From contig CM075728.1 in NCBI GenBank assembly GCA_037974335.1, positions 112,587,476 through 112,651,475 of the forward strand: 64,000 bases of DNA. Reading direction: 5' to 3'. This DNA is from Prionace glauca. Taxonomy: Eukaryota; Chordata; Chondrichthyes; Carcharhiniformes; Carcharhinidae. The notes beneath the pieces are model-generated. The model was given only the letters and a program-made list of their open reading frames with translations. It had not been told where the DNA came from and ran no database searches. Below are positions 1 through 11,590 of this stretch, piece after piece (the stretch's first letter is position 1; every line of letters starts with the position of its first letter). Made by a program: the position numbers and the translations under genes.

Positions 1-300
1 TATCGGTCTGAAAATTGTGGCTTCAAGTACTCTTAATCAGATTTGTTAAGTCATTCAGAAATGTTGTCTGCCAGCCAGAAATCAATGGGTTGATGTTTCA
101 GTCCAGGATATTGAGTAAATATCTTGGACGAAAACCTGCTACATTTCTGTGATGGAATGATGCAGTGACAGTCATCCTCATGTTTACAGTGGATAAAGCT
201 CCTTTTTTCAAGTGCAGAAGCTGATTACATCGTCCAATTAGAATGCCCCTGTTGTGTCCTGACATTGAAATACCTTTCTGTTACAATGTTTATGATCCAG
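1..300. repeat. Local non-coding repeat, partial copy A
   Basis: The text around 150-280 (gtgatggaatgatgcag, then a gaagctgatta-like stretch, then ctgttgtgtcctgac) recurs in diverged form at about 5355-5475. The first 40 bases (attgtggcttcaagtactctta) match 3243-3270. It is a partial copy of a unit seen three more times before 5.5 kb. No coding potential or known transposon was recognised. Confidence 0.5.
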
Positions 301-1964
301 GAAAATATTTTGCTCTTGAATTCCAGGGCAAGTTGTATACAATATTTACATTTGAAACGAATTGTCTGAGCTATATCGGTTAATACTGACTGTGAGAAAA
401 AAATGCATAATGTTTAGGATCCTTAATGCAGCATTTATCTAAGAAATAGGAGTCTCTTACTGTCATTAAAGAAGCAAGGTCAACTAAATTCATGTGCAAT
501 ATTTGCATTTTAGACAAAAGCCTGTACTTTCTACTCCCTAACACAATGAGTTTACATTATTCAGATTTTATGTATTTGTTTATGATATGGGGAACCATGT
601 ATAACATTAAGTTTAATATATATTTATTTATCTCTTGGGACGGGTTCCAGTTACATTTAGGTTTTACTGAGTTATGGTGCTGGGGAGCCTGGAAGCATTA
701 ATTGTATTTTTAGGAAAATAGAGGGAGCTTAAATGATCTACATTTGTATTGTTAAATATTAGAAATGTGGCATAGTTTTAAGTGGGTTTAATTTAATCTT
801 CCTGTGTAAGAAAGTACAGAACTAGAATTTTATTAATGTAAGACATTTTTGCATCTAGGATTTTTGGTTCTGCTTCTTTGCACTTGGAGAGGATGACAAT
901 ATGAAAAGTAAACATGCTGGGGGAAGCATAACGTTGTTGCTTTGCAACCAGGGGCACATTAATGTTAGGAAGACTTTTTGATTGGTGTTTTAGCTGAATT
1001 CATTCGCAGTTGAGTTCAGAAAGCTAAACAGAGAACATATTTTAAGGCATTTTCTCATAGAAAAATCATACCATGGAGTAATGTTTAAGAAAACAAGCAC
1101 AGGAAACTTAATGAACCCCTAGTTTAAGGAGCATGGAGAAATTATGAGAAGTTTTCAAGAAGATTGAAGCTAAAGGAACATAGATAAACTGCCGTTAGGA
1201 ACAGAACACTGCTTATGGAAGTAAAAATCAGAGATAAACTGATAAGTTTGGCTACAGATAATCAACAGATCTGAAGAAATCATAAGGTTTGGTGTCTTTA
1301 TTTCCAATGTTTGAACAACCGTATTCTGTTGGGGACTGAGTATTTGAGTTTGTGTAAAAGCATGTAAGACTACAGAAATCTGAAAGGAGAGGTGGAATCC
1401 TTGTGCTAGTTTCCTAGTTAAAATGTGGAGTGGAAACTTTGTTGAAAAGAATTTGAAAAACCTGAAGTGGATTCTTAATGCAAACAGTTGTTTGAAGTTA
1501 TGAAAGAAGATTCTAAAGCATGTCTTTTTTGGAATGGAGTTTGGAAACACTCATGTGACAATCATCTGGAGGAACCTTGAGGAAGAAAACAAGGAAAATC
1601 GGTTGAGTGAGACCGGCCATTTTATTTCATTTTTGAATATTGTACACATTTATAAAACAAATGGGGGAGTATGGGAGTATTATAATCAAACTTTTCCTGT
1701 TTAATAAATGACATTTTTCTTGCTGTTAAAAACTGATTAGTGCAGCTCTGATGATATTCTTTCATGTTTTCTAAAAAAAAATGTGGAAGTTAGAATCTTT
1801 TGAGCCAGAGTTTCATTCTGGGATCTTGCCATCAATGTCACACCAACTGAAATTGTAACAATAAACATGGGCTTGCGATGAGATTTTGCAACCCATGAAG
1901 TGTAGAAAGGAGTTTGTGGTTCAGAATATGTAAAGAACAAAAAAATAAGTGGAAAGAAGAGTCA
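301..1964. other. AT-rich stretch, nothing recognised
   Basis: Open frames here are short and low in complexity. I found no protein motif, no tRNA-like box and no inverted termini. It probably is intergenic DNA or very old repeat. Confidence 0.4.
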
Positions 1965-2180
1965 CTGTGATTTAGTGACACACAAATCCCTATTATTTGG
2001 CACACAAAGACACAGGAAAAGTCAAGATTGCTGTTCTCTCTGCTATATGACAGAGAGTGAAGACAGAAGCTTTGTACTGTCTGATTGTAAATCCAACAAC
2101 TCTGCTGAGGAGCAGATTGTAGGGAACTCCTGTGTTGAAGTAATAATTGCGAAAGTCCATATGGTGTAGTTTTATCCAAA
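1965..2180. repeat. Local non-coding repeat, piece matching 3310-3530
   Basis: The stretch from agaagctttgtactgtctga through gaggagcagattgtaggga aligns with 3415-3500 (agaagttctaaactctctga, then gggaacagattgtgggga). It belongs to the same local family as the copies at 2960, 4203 and 4838. An open frame in it is not conserved in the other copy, so I do not call a gene. Confidence 0.5.
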
Positions 2181-2454
2181 GAGATTTGGGGGATGTTGTT
2201 ACAGGCTTTTAGCCCTGTGACAATGTAGGAGTGGGCACATTTTCCAACTCAGGAATTCATCAGATGTAGACGGAGGTTAAAATTACTGCGGACTCTGGAA
2301 TCTGAACTAACAACAGAAAATGCTGGAAAATCTCCACAGACCTGATAGCATCTGTGGAGCGAGAACAGAGCTAATGTTGAGTCTAGATGACCCTTTGTCA
2401 GAGCTGAAGACAATGGAAAGTAGGATAATATTTATACCTCAAGATAACGGGGGG

Positions 2455-2741
2455 GGGGGGGGGGGGGCAGTTTAGAACAGAGTTGAGGAGGAACTTCTTC
2501 ACTCAAAAGGTGGTGAATCTCTGGAATTCTCTGCCCGTTGAAGTGGTGGAGGCTACCTCACTAAATATATTTAAGTCACGGGTAGATAGGTTTTTGACAG
2601 ACAAAGGAATTCAGGGTTATGGGGAGAAAGCAGGAAAGTGGAACTGAGCCACTCAGATCAGCCGTGATCTTATTGAATGGCGGGGCAGGCTCAAAGGGCT
2701 AGATGGCCTACTCCTGCTCCTATTTCTTATGTTCTTATACC
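2455..2741 (+). mobile_element. CR1 LINE, 3' tail
   Basis: This holds the last part of a CR1 ORF2 and its 3' UTR. It encodes the FTQ-VVNLWNSLPVEVVEA type end and finishes with ctcctatttcttatgttctt. A run of about 18 G just before it corresponds to a shorter G run found at the same place in the other copies. The copy is strongly 5'-truncated, as is usual for LINEs. Confidence 0.85.
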
Positions 2742-2959
2742 ATTGTGATGAGGAGTGGGGGTGTGAGGAGGGGGGTCATAGCGACTGGAAAGAGAGCAAC
2801 AGTTGGAGAAATTGACAAAGATGTCATAGACACAAAAACATAGCGAATATGAATAAATAATCTAAAACTAAATGGTGGTGAACTAAAAGTAAATGGTTGA
2901 GAAGTGTGATGATAACTTAGAATGAGAGATTTCTTGTGTTGCTGTTTTAGTACACTTGC

Positions 2960-3530
2960 TATCCTTGATTTTCTGGATTTCAGTGGTTGTGAATGTGGAA
3001 GCTCTCCTCAGAGAAGCAGGATATGACCAAAAAGAACAAAATATAATTTATTGAGAAATTAGAAGAGTGTTCCAGTTAGTCAAAGCCGAATTTTTTCATA
3101 AGTCAACAGATTTCTTTCACGGATGTGACACTTAACAAACTAATGGGTACCATAAATAGTAGGTGTAATAAATGTGATGAAGTGTATCATTTACAATTGA
3201 AATAGAGGGAAATAATTATTTCTCATTGAGGCATTAATCTGTACATTGTGGCTTCAAATATTTTTAGAAATATTAGCAGTTCATGAACTTAGGAGAAAAA
3301 TAATACGTAGAAACACACATTTCTGTTGTCTAGTGACAAGGTTCCAGGGATACACAAAAACCCAGGGAAGAGCAGATAGACAGTTTTTCATATCTACAAG
3401 CCAGAGAATGAAAACAGAAGTTCTAAACTCTCTGATGGTAAATCCTGTAACACTGCTGGGGAACAGATTGTGGGGAACAAAATGTGATGAAGTAATTGTG
3501 AGGTCAGATTGTGGTTTCTTGATGCAATTT
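2960..3530. repeat. Local non-coding repeat, copy B
   Basis: It starts near tttcagtggttgtgaatgtgg and runs through gagtgttccagttagtcaaa, ttaacaaactaatggg and tagaaatattagcagttc. The same order of blocks is seen in copies C and D. Divergence is high, so the duplication is old. Confidence 0.6.
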
Positions 3531-3732
3531 GGAACTGAGCCAACCTAAATAAGAAGCCTTGGTGTTGAGATAGTGGCAAGTCTTCACTGGGATTTTCTGT
3601 AAGGATATTCCTGGGATAAGGGAAACAGTGTGAATTTGGAACATGTTCTCATATTTATTTTGAAAACTTGCCAACCATTTTATGTAGTGTAATATTTCCA
3701 TTGTTCCTTTGTAATGAACAGTTTATTTCCAT

Positions 3733-4056
3733 AGAATCCCTATAGTGCAGAAGGAGGCCATTTGGTCCATTGAGTCTGCATCGACCAGCATCCCACCCAG
3801 GCCCTATCCCTGTGATCCCCACATATTTACCCTGCTAATCCTCCTGACAGTAAGGGATAATTTAGCATGGTCAATCAACCTAATCCGGACATCTTTGGAA
3901 TGTGGGCAGAAACCAGAGCATCCGGCAGGAATGCACACAGACATGGGAGAATGTGCAAACTCCACAGATGGTGATCCGAGGTTGAAATTAAAGCCGAGTC
4001 TCTGACACTGTGAGGCAGCAGTGCTATCCATTGTGTCACCATGCCACCCATTATAA
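3733..4056 (-). mobile_element. tRNA-derived SINE (HE1-like)
   Basis: Read on the minus strand it has the tRNA-like head (tggtgacacaatggatagc), a core with gtttgcacattctcccatgt, and a tail ending in cactatagggattctatgg. The tail resembles the 3' end of a CR1 family. This is the common shark SINE of the window. Confidence 0.8.
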
Positions 4057-4202
4057 AATGCACTGGCATTGTTATTATTATGCACTGGAGTTTTTATAAA
4101 ATGCACTGACAATGAAGGAAGAGGCAAATATTTCCACGTCAGAATTGTGTCAGACTTAGAGGATAAGTTGCGCAAGTTGGTGTTTCAGTGCACCTTCTGC
4201 TC

Positions 4203-4540
4203 TTGTTCCTTTAGATATCAGTGGTTATGAATTTGGAGGCTGTCTCGAAGAAGCAGTACTGGGCCAACTAAACCAAAATATAATGTATTGATGGTGTGAA
4301 ATGTAGGAGAATGTTCAAGTTAGCAAAAGCCTCATTTCATCAAAGACCAGCAGATTCATTTCAAGATTGCATCCTTAACAAACCAATTTGTGCAATAGAT
4401 GGTGGTGGTAAGAAATATAGTCAGATATATTTTATTGAAATACAGGAAATAATTTTTACTCAATGAGGCAATGATCTGTACATAACGGCATCAAGTGTTC
4501 TTCGAAATATTAGTTACACTATTCATAAAGTAACATTGAG
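4203..4540. repeat. Local non-coding repeat, copy C
   Basis: It carries atatcagtggttatgaattt, then atgtaggagaatgttcaag, ccttaacaaaccaattt and tcgaaatattagttacac, in the order seen in copies B and D. Confidence 0.6.
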
Positions 4541-4837
4541 TTCATCTAAATTCATGTCCATTACTTGCATACTAGCCAAAAGAAATATCACTATACTTTC
4601 TGCTCCTCATGCTCTGAATTTACATTATCATATACTTTTGTGTTCTTCTAGAATTAGCAGAAGCGTCTCCAGAATATTGAAGCAACAGTCCAAAAGAAAT
4701 GGAAGCTCCGCTAAATCAGAATGAAGATCTAAAGAGTTCCGAAAATCAGGAATCAAAATTGGTGCAGACTCAATAGTCGGAATCACCTTTTTCTGTATTA
4801 TGGGGATTCTATGATTCTGCATTGTTATTCCAATATA

Positions 4838-5475
4838 CCTTGTTCTTCAAGATATCGGTGATTGTGAGTTTGGAGGCAGCCTTCGAAGAAGAAGTACTTA
4901 ATCAAATTAAACAAAGTATAATACGTTCCTATAATACATAGGAGTATGGGGGTAGAGCCTGGATGGGATTTTGCTCGGAGCAGACTCGATAGGCCGAAGG
5001 GCCTCTTTCTGCACTGTAGGGTTCTATGATTCTATGATAATAATTAATGGTGTGGAATGTAGGAGAGTGTTCCAGTTAGCAAAATCCTCATTTTGTCATT
5101 GGTCAACAATCTTGATTGTCACCCTTCACAAACTAATGTGTGCAATAGAAGGTCGAGGTACTAAATGTGTAGAAATGCCCAATGTTCTATTGAAATAGAG
5201 GGATGTATTCTCACTGAGGCATTTATCTATATATAATGATTTCAGGTAGTCTTAGAAATATTAGCTGTAGGATTCAGAACTGTAGATGGAAATGTACTGA
5301 TATTCTAGTTCAGAGCCTTGAGCAAATATTTTCACTGACTCCTTCTCCATTTTGTGATGGAATGATGCAGTTGCTCAGTCATCCGCATATTTGGACAAAT
5401 GGAACTTGTTTTTTTCTCAAATTCAGAAACTGATTAAATTTTTCACTTTAAACACCACTGTTGTGTCATTACCTT
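4838..5475. repeat. Local non-coding repeat, copy D
   Basis: It carries atatcggtgattgtgagttt, gagagtgttccagttagcaa, cacaaactaatgtgtgcaa and ttagaaatattagctgtag. It is interrupted at about 4937-5038 by a SINE tail. Its right part (5355-5475) matches copy A. Confidence 0.6.
4937..5038 (+). mobile_element. SINE tail (HE1-like)
   Basis: Only the 3' end of the SINE is present: agactcgataggccgaaggg followed by tctatgattctatgat. It sits inside local repeat copy D, so it is younger than that duplication. Confidence 0.7.
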
Positions 5476-5594
5476 GAATTATGTTACTTGTGGTATTTTT
5501 TCTTGTTGCTACCCGTGGTGTTCACTGCTTGTGAAAGTTGTAGCAGTTACCAAGGAGTCTTTATGAACATTATCAATTATGAACAAAAGTTCTA

Positions 5595-5945
5595 ACAGGG
5601 TTTGATAGGGTAGATTCAGAAAGAATGTTCCCAATGATGGGACAGTCCAGAACTAGAGGTCATAGTTTGAAGATAAGGGATAAACCATTTAGGACTAAGC
5701 TGAGGAGAAATTTCTTCATCAAGAAGGTGGTGAATGTGTGCAATTTACTACCACAGAAAGTAGTTGAGGCCAAAACTTTGGTCTGATTTCAGGAAGAAAT
5801 TAGATATAATACTAGAGGCTAAAGGGATCAAGGGGAATGGGGGGAAGAGGAGATAAGGATATTGAATAGGATAACCAGCCATAATCAAAATGAATAGCGG
5901 AATAGGCTCAAAAGGCTGAATGGCCTACTCCTGATTCTAGTTTCT
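5595..5945 (+). mobile_element. Old CR1-like LINE tail
   Basis: The sequence aactagaggtcatagtttga, then ggagaaatttcttcatc, then aaaggctgaatggcctactc is the degraded end of a CR1 ORF2 plus 3' UTR. It is more diverged than the TTCTTATG-type copies and lacks their terminal repeat. Confidence 0.65.
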
Positions 5946-6106
5946 ATTACTGATATATGTACGTATTTACAGTGAAGGGTACAGGTATGGAGAGTACTCC
6001 TTGTCAATTCCTTAAGTGTTGCTGCCTGTCTCAAAATGAAGCTATAATTCATGTATTAACTTAATCATACTTTACCGGTAGATGGTACTGTACTCAGTGC
6101 CTTATT

Positions 6107-7105
6107 TAAGAACATAAGAACATAAGAATTGGGAGCAGGAGTAGGCCATCTAGCCCTTCAAGCCTGCCCCGCCATTCAATAAGATCATGGCTGACCTGAA
6201 GTGGATCAGTTCCACTTTCCTGCTTTCTCCCCATAACCCTTAATTCCCTTGTCTGTCAAAAACCTATCTACCCATGACTTAAATATATTTAGCGACGTAG
6301 CCTCCACCACTTCAATGGGCAGAGAATTCCAGAGACTCACCACCCTTTGAGTGAAGACGTTCCTCCTCAACTCCGTTCTAAACTGCCCCCCCCCACCCCT
6401 CCCCCATTATCTTGAGGCTGCGCCCTCTAGTCCTGCTGTCCTTTCTGAGCGGGAAGAATCTCTCTTCCTCTACCCTAGCCATCCCTTTCATTATCTTATA
6501 CGTCTCTATAAGATCCCCCCTCATCCTTCTAAACTCCAACGAGTACAGACCCAGTCTATTTAGTCTCTCTTCATAGTCCAACCCCCTCATCTCCGGTATC
6601 AGCCTAGTGAACCTCCTTTGCACTCCCTCCAAGGCCAAAATATCCTTGCGCAAGTGCAGCGACCAAAACGGCACACAGTACTCCAGCTGCAGCATCACCA
6701 GTGCCCTGTACAGTTGCAGCAAGATCTCCGTGCTTTTATATTCTATCCCCCTCGCTATAAAGGCCAACATTCCATTTGCCTTCTTGATCACCTACTGTAC
6801 CTGCAGTCTGGGTTTTTGCTACTCATGCACAAGGACCCCCTGGTCCCTCTGCACCGTAGCATGCTGCAGCTTTTTGCCCTTTAAATAGTAATCCCTCCTA
6901 CTATTATTTCTGCCAAAGTGGATAACCTCACACTTGCTAACATTGTACTCCATCTGCCAGGTCCTCTCCCGCTCACTCAGCCTATCCAGATCCCTCTACA
7001 GACTTTCCACACCCTCCGCACAATTTGCTTTTCCACTCATCTTTGTGTCATCAGCAAATTTCGTTACCCTAAAGTCAGCCCCATCCTCCAGATCATATTT
7101 CCCTT
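6107..7105 (-). mobile_element. CR1 LINE, 5'-truncated
   Basis: The 3' end is at low coordinates, where aagaacataagaacataag is the reverse of the TTCTTATG tail. Minus-strand translation gives the RT C-terminal part (LYRALVMLQLEYCVPFWS, RRFTRLIPEMRGL) ending in a short 3' UTR. The copy is 5'-truncated near 7105 and the frame is broken near its start and end. Confidence 0.85.
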
Positions 7106-7446
7106 TAACATACCAAGTTTTCCCCACAAGTATTTATTCTTTGGATATGGACTAACAATAATTTACCTGTAGTTTGATTCAAGTCCTGTGGTGTTTTAGT
7201 CTTGTGTCCTTAACTTCATTGTCGCAACTGTAATTTCTTAATCTCTAACCTCTTTGTGATTAAAATTTCCATGTTAACAGTACTCATTAACAGAGTTCGT
7301 ATGAGCCAATCTTCCCACCCCCATTCAAACCTTTGAAATCAGACTTCGAGGCAGCACAGAGATCTTGTACCCCAGCCACGTCTCATTTGCCATTTGATCA
7401 AAAAACAGGGACTGACACTTGAGCCGTTTGAACCACATGATTCCAC
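7106..7446. other. No feature recognised
   Basis: AT-rich spacer between two CR1 copies. No motif, tail or tRNA-like box was seen. Confidence 0.35.
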
Positions 7447-8115
7447 ACGATGAACATAGAACATAGAACATTACAGCGCAGAACAGGCCCTTCGGCCCAC
7501 GATGTTGCGCCGACCAGTTACAAAACAATGACCCACTAGCCTAAACCAATCCCTTTTCGTCCATAAACCTATCCACAGATCTCTTAAACGCCCCCAAACT
7601 AGGCGCATTTACAACTGCAGCTGACAGGGCATTCCAGTCCCTCACCACCCTCTGGGTAAAGAACCTACCCCTGACATCAGTCCTATAACTACCCCTCCTT
7701 AATTTAAAGTCGTGCCCCCTCGTTCTAGCTTTCTTCATCCTAGGAAAAAGGCTATCACTATCTACCCTGTCTAAACCTCTAATCATCTTATATGTTTCAA
7801 TGAGGTCCCCTCTTAGCCGCCTTCTTTCCAGCGAAAACAACCCCAAATCTCTCAGTCTCTCCTCATAGGATCTCCCCTCCATACCAGGCAACATCCTGGT
7901 AAACCTCCTCTGCATCCTCTCCAAAGCCTCCACATCCTTCCTGTAATGTGGGGACCAGAACTGCACACAAAACTCCAAGTGCGGCCGCACCAGAGTTGTG
8001 TACAGTTGCATCATGACGCTGCGACTCCTAAATTCAAACCCCCTACCAATAAACGCCAAGACACCGTATGCCTTCTTAACAACCTTATCTACTTGATTCC
8101 CAACTTTCAGGGATC
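7447..8115 (-). mobile_element. CR1 LINE, TTCTATG-tail subfamily, 5'-truncated
   Basis: It begins at low coordinates with tagaacatagaacattacag, the reverse of a TTCTATG tail. An open minus-strand frame of about 172 residues (7541-8059) encodes the RT C-terminal region (LEFCVQFWSPHYRKDVEAL, FTRMLPGMEGRSYEERL). It differs clearly from the TTCTTATG subfamily, so at least two CR1 lineages are present. Confidence 0.85.
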
Positions 8116-8138
8116 TATGTACAGATTCATGACCTCTT

Positions 8139-8218
8139 CATGATCTTATTGAATGGCGGGGCAGGTTCGAAGGGCTAGATGGCCTACTCCTGCTCCTATT
8201 TCTTATGTTCTTATACTA
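8139..8218 (+). mobile_element. CR1 LINE, extreme 3' end
   Basis: This contains only the last 80 bases of the TTCTTATG subfamily (gatcttattgaatggcgggg to ttcttatgttctta). It lies directly against the 5' side of the oppositely oriented CR1 at 7447-8115. Confidence 0.75.
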
Positions 8219-8246
8219 ATTTTTTTTCATTCTTTTATGTGATGTA

Positions 8247-8465
8247 TACATTGCTGGTTCCAGCATATTTATCTATCCTTCATTGCCCTTGAGAAGGTGG
8301 AGATTAGCCACAGTGCTATTAAGGAGCAGATTCCAGGATTTTAACCCAGTGACAGTGCAGGAACCACAATATCATTCCAAAACAGAATGGTGTGTGGCTT
8401 GGTATGGAATTTGCAGGTGGTGGTATTCCCATAAATCTACTTCCCTTGTCCTTCTAAATGGTTGA
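8247..8465 (-). mobile_element. L2/CR1-like LINE fragment, duplicated at 23627
   Basis: The blocks cattgcccttgagaaggtgg, ttccaggattttaacccag and tggtgtgtggcttggtatgg belong to a common shark LINE. Its minus-strand translation elsewhere in the window (24705-24956) is an RT C-terminal end. The same fragment stands at the matching position in the second duplicate block. Confidence 0.55.
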
Positions 8466-9285
8466 GATTGAAGATATTAAGTCCAAAAACTTGCTCAAAT
8501 TTGAAGCTTGAGGCCTTATTATCATATTAAAATTATTGACCATCCTCTGGTCAGCAGGTTAGTTGACTGCTGTCCTACCTGTCCACCATTGCACCTTTGT
8601 CTCATGTTTTAATTTTCTGCTGCTGGTAATTGTTTCAGGGAAAGCTTTGAGCAATCATTTGATGAGGCCTTTTCTAAAACGTTAATCTATTCCAATAAGA
8701 AAAACTAGTGAAGAATCCATGGTTTTTTGCAATGGGACCATTTTACATTAATTTTAGGGACCAGCTGTTCTGCTTGGAAATGACTCCAGCTGTTTGGAGG
8801 CCATGTGCCAAAATGCCAGTTTTGAAAACCTTCATACTCTATATCGCCAACATAATCTTTAATCATGAGAAACTACACTCTGATGGCAACCCTAATTCGG
8901 AGGCTGATATCTGGGCCACTATATTAAAAATAGAATTGAAAACACTAAATTAAGAAATGAACTAAAACAGTGTATTCAAAGGAGTTTAAACATTTTAACA
9001 CACACATTCCCAACTTTTATCTTCTACTATCAGTGAAGCAGAATGTTAAGAGATTGAATAGGAGTCACAGCTGAATTCTTACATTTCAAACCTGGTAACC
9101 TTGGCATCTCAACAGCCTTCGGTAACCTTCCAGTCGCTTCTGAAGATATTGAGCTTCTTGAGACATCACTACTGTGTATTTATGTATTATTCATATCACT
9201 CTGTGATTGTAATGTGCAATTACCTGTGTTCATCCACTTATAGTTTTTGACAGATGAGAGCAGTACCCTCTGTGGGCATAACTTT
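8466..9285. repeat. Segmental duplication, copy 1, left part
   Basis: Unique-looking DNA that recurs in the same order and strand at 25575-25680, 31380-31470, 32108-32158, 32452-32570 and 33136-33475. Shared blocks include gcatgaggccttattatcat (one base different here), gagcaatcatttg and gaagcagaatgtt. I recognise no gene in it. The right copy is stretched by insertions. Confidence 0.65.
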
Positions 9286-10920
9286 ACATAAGAACATAAG
9301 AACATAAGAAATAGGAGCAGGAGTAGGCCATCCAGCCCCTCAAGACTGTCCCGCCATTCAATAAGATCATGGCTGATCTGTCGTGGCTCAGTTCCACCTT
9401 CCTGCCCTCTCCCCATAACCCTTAATACCTTCTCTTATCAAAAACCCATCAACCCGTTTCTTAAAAATATTTAGCGAGGCAGCCTCCACCACTTCAACGG
9501 GCAGAGAATTCCAGAGATTCACCACCCTTTGAGTGAAGAAGTTCCTCCTCAACTCTGTTCTAAACCGCCCCCCCTTTATCTTGAGGCTGTGCCCCCTAGT
9601 CCTACTGTCTTTTTTGAGCGGGAAGAGTCTCTCCACCTCTATCCTATCCATCCCATTCATCATCTTATACATTTCAATGAGATCTCCCCTCATTCTTCTA
9701 AACTCTAACGAGTACAAGCCTAGTTTATTCAGCCTCTCCTCATAGCTCAACCCCCTCAACTCCGGTATCAGCCTTGTAAACCTCCTCTGCACTCCCTCCA
9801 AGGCCAAAATATCTTTGCGCAGGTGCGGCGCCCAAAACTGCACACAGTACTCCAGCTGCGGCCTCACCAATGCCCTATACAGCTGCAGCAAGACCTCCCT
9901 ACTTTTATATTCAATCCCCCTCGCTATGAAGGCCAGCATCCCATTTGCGTTCCTGACCACCTGCTGCACCTGCATGCTGGGTTTTTGCAACTCATGCACA
10001 AGGACCCCGAGGTCCCTCTGCATCGTCGCCTGCTGCAGTTTTTCGCCCCGTAAGTAATAGTCCTTCCTACCATTATTCCTACCAAAGTGGACCACCTCAC
10101 ACTTGCCAACATTAAATTCCATTTGCCATTTCCTGGCCCATTCGCCCAGCCTATCTAGATCCTTCTGCAGACTCTCCACACCCTCCGCACAATTTGCCGT
10201 TCCCCCAATCTTGGTGGCATCAGCTAATTTCGACACCCTACACTCGGTTCCCTCCTCCAGATCATCTATATAAGTGGTAAAAAACTGAGGCCCCAGCACC
10301 GACCCCTGGGGCACTCCACTAGTCACCATCCGCCAATCCAAATAGCACCCGTTGACCCCCACTCTATGCCTCCTATTTGACAACCAATCCTCTATCCACG
10401 CTAACACCCTACCCCCAACTCCATGCCCTCTTACGTTCTGCAATAACCTCTTATGAGGTACTTTGTCAAACGCCTTCTGAAAATCCAGAAAGACCACATC
10501 CACCGGCTCTCCTCTATCCACTGCCCTAGACACATCCTCATAGAACTCCAGTAAATTTGTCAGACACGACTTCCCTTTAATGAAACCGTGCTGCGTCTGC
10601 TCTATCAAGCAATTCCCTTCAAGATGCCTCGCAATTTCCTCCTTAATGACAGATTCTAACATTTTACCTACCACAGACATTAAACTAACCGGCCTATAAT
10701 TCCCTGCCTTTTGCCTGGCACCCTTCTTAAACAACGGCGTAACATTAGCCGTTTTCCAATCATCCGGCACTTCCCCGGAATCCAGCGACGTCTGGAAAAT
10801 AACCACCAAGGCATCCACTATCACCTCCGCCATGTCTTTCAGAACCCTCGGATGCATTCCATCCGGTCCTGGGGACTTGTTCACAATCAGCTCCTCCAGT
10901 CTGTCGAGCACCCCCTCTCT
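9286..10920 (-). mobile_element. CR1 LINE, 3' part of a 5'-inverted insertion
   Basis: This is a TTCTTATG-subfamily element with its 3' end at low coordinates. It is open from the RT N-terminal side to the stop. At about 10920 it joins head to head with a plus-strand piece of the same element (10921-11261). This is the arrangement expected of a 5' inversion made during target-primed reverse transcription. Confidence 0.85.
9388..10911 (-). CDS. CR1 ORF2 fragment, reverse transcriptase
   Basis: About 507 residues of a non-LTR reverse transcriptase, lacking the N-terminal endonuclease. Visible RT blocks in order are NKSPGPDGMHPRVLKDM near residue 12, [54 protein letters not shown], and the catalytic box as KLADATKIGG. 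In close copies this box reads [10 protein letters not shown], so the second catalytic Asp is Ala here and the enzyme should be dead. The C-terminal region ends in LWNSLPVEVVEAASLNIFK. The first Met is internal to the element and is not a natural start. Confidence 0.85.
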   Translation of the reverse strand: MLDRLEELIVNKSPGPDGMHPRVLKDMAEVIVDALVVIFQTSLDSGEVPDDWKTANVTPLFKKGARQKAGNYRPVSLMSVVGKMLESVIKEEIARHLEGNCLIEQTQHGFIKGKSCLTNLLEFYEDVSRAVDRGEPVDVVFLDFQKAFDKVPHKRLLQNVRGHGVGGRVLAWIEDWLSNRRHRVGVNGCYLDWRMVTSGVPQGSVLGPQFFTTYIDDLEEGTECRVSKLADATKIGGTANCAEGVESLQKDLDRLGEWARKWQMEFNVGKCEVVHFGRNNGRKDYYLRGEKLQQATMQRDLGVLVHELQKPSMQVQQVVRNANGMLAFIARGIEYKSREVLLQLYRALVRPQLEYCVQFWAPHLRKDILALEGVQRRFTRLIPELRGLSYEERLNKLGLYSLEFRRMRGDLIEMYKMMNGMDRIEVERLFPLKKDSRTRGHSLKIKGGRFRTELRRNFFTQRVVNLWNSLPVEVVEAASLNIFKKRVDGFLIREGIKGYGERAGRWN

Positions 10921-11261
10921 AGGATGGGGTTGGTCTGAACCGTGCTGGGACCAGAGTGCTGGCGAATCGAGTAAAGAGGACTGTAGGCAGGGCTTTAAAC
11001 TAATTGGGGGGGGGGGGGGCGGTGCGAGGGTAGGTGATGTTGCGAGGTCTAAAGTTAAGGAGAGGGTACAGGTAAGGGAAGAGGCCGAGGATGTCCCAAT
11101 AATAGAGGGAGTAGGGGGCGTGAGTATGGTTGGTGGCGTTACGGCAAATAGGGTCCAGGTGAAGGCTGGGATGAAAGCGCTTTATCTGAATGCAAGAAGC
11201 ATTTGGAATAAAGTGGATGAGCTGGTGGCGCAGATTGACACAAATGAATATGACCAGCTCG
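10921..11261 (+). mobile_element. CR1 LINE, inverted 5' part
   Basis: Plus-strand piece covering the last codons of ORF1, the G run between the ORFs and the first codons of the ORF2 endonuclease (ALYLNARSIWNKVDELVAQI). The middle of the element (most of the endonuclease and the linker to the RT) is missing between the two halves. Sequence similarity to the intact copy stops at about 11261. Confidence 0.8.
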
Positions 11262-11590
11262 CCCTGCCCATTGATGGGCAAGAGGCTGAATAACTTATTC
11301 AAATTTATTTAAATTTGAATTTTCATACGTTTAGTGAGCCTGTTGTTCAAGTGTCTGGGCTCACTTGCCTTTAGAGCCCCATGGCAAAAGGTTGTCTCTG
11401 GCAAGGGAAACAACTGCTCCCCATGAATGGGGATTGGTTGTGCTGGCCTTACTCGTGGAACCAGAGACCATTGAGGCTCCCGGGGAGGCCGAGGGCAAGG
11501 GGGGGTGCCCAGCCTGGCACCTTGACAGTGCCCTCTAGACGGAGTGGAGCCATTGGGGGCGGGGCCTATGAGGGCTAGACCTATAGGATC
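11262..11590. other. No feature recognised
   Basis: GC-rich intergenic sequence with a short open frame and no recognisable domain. Confidence 0.35.
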
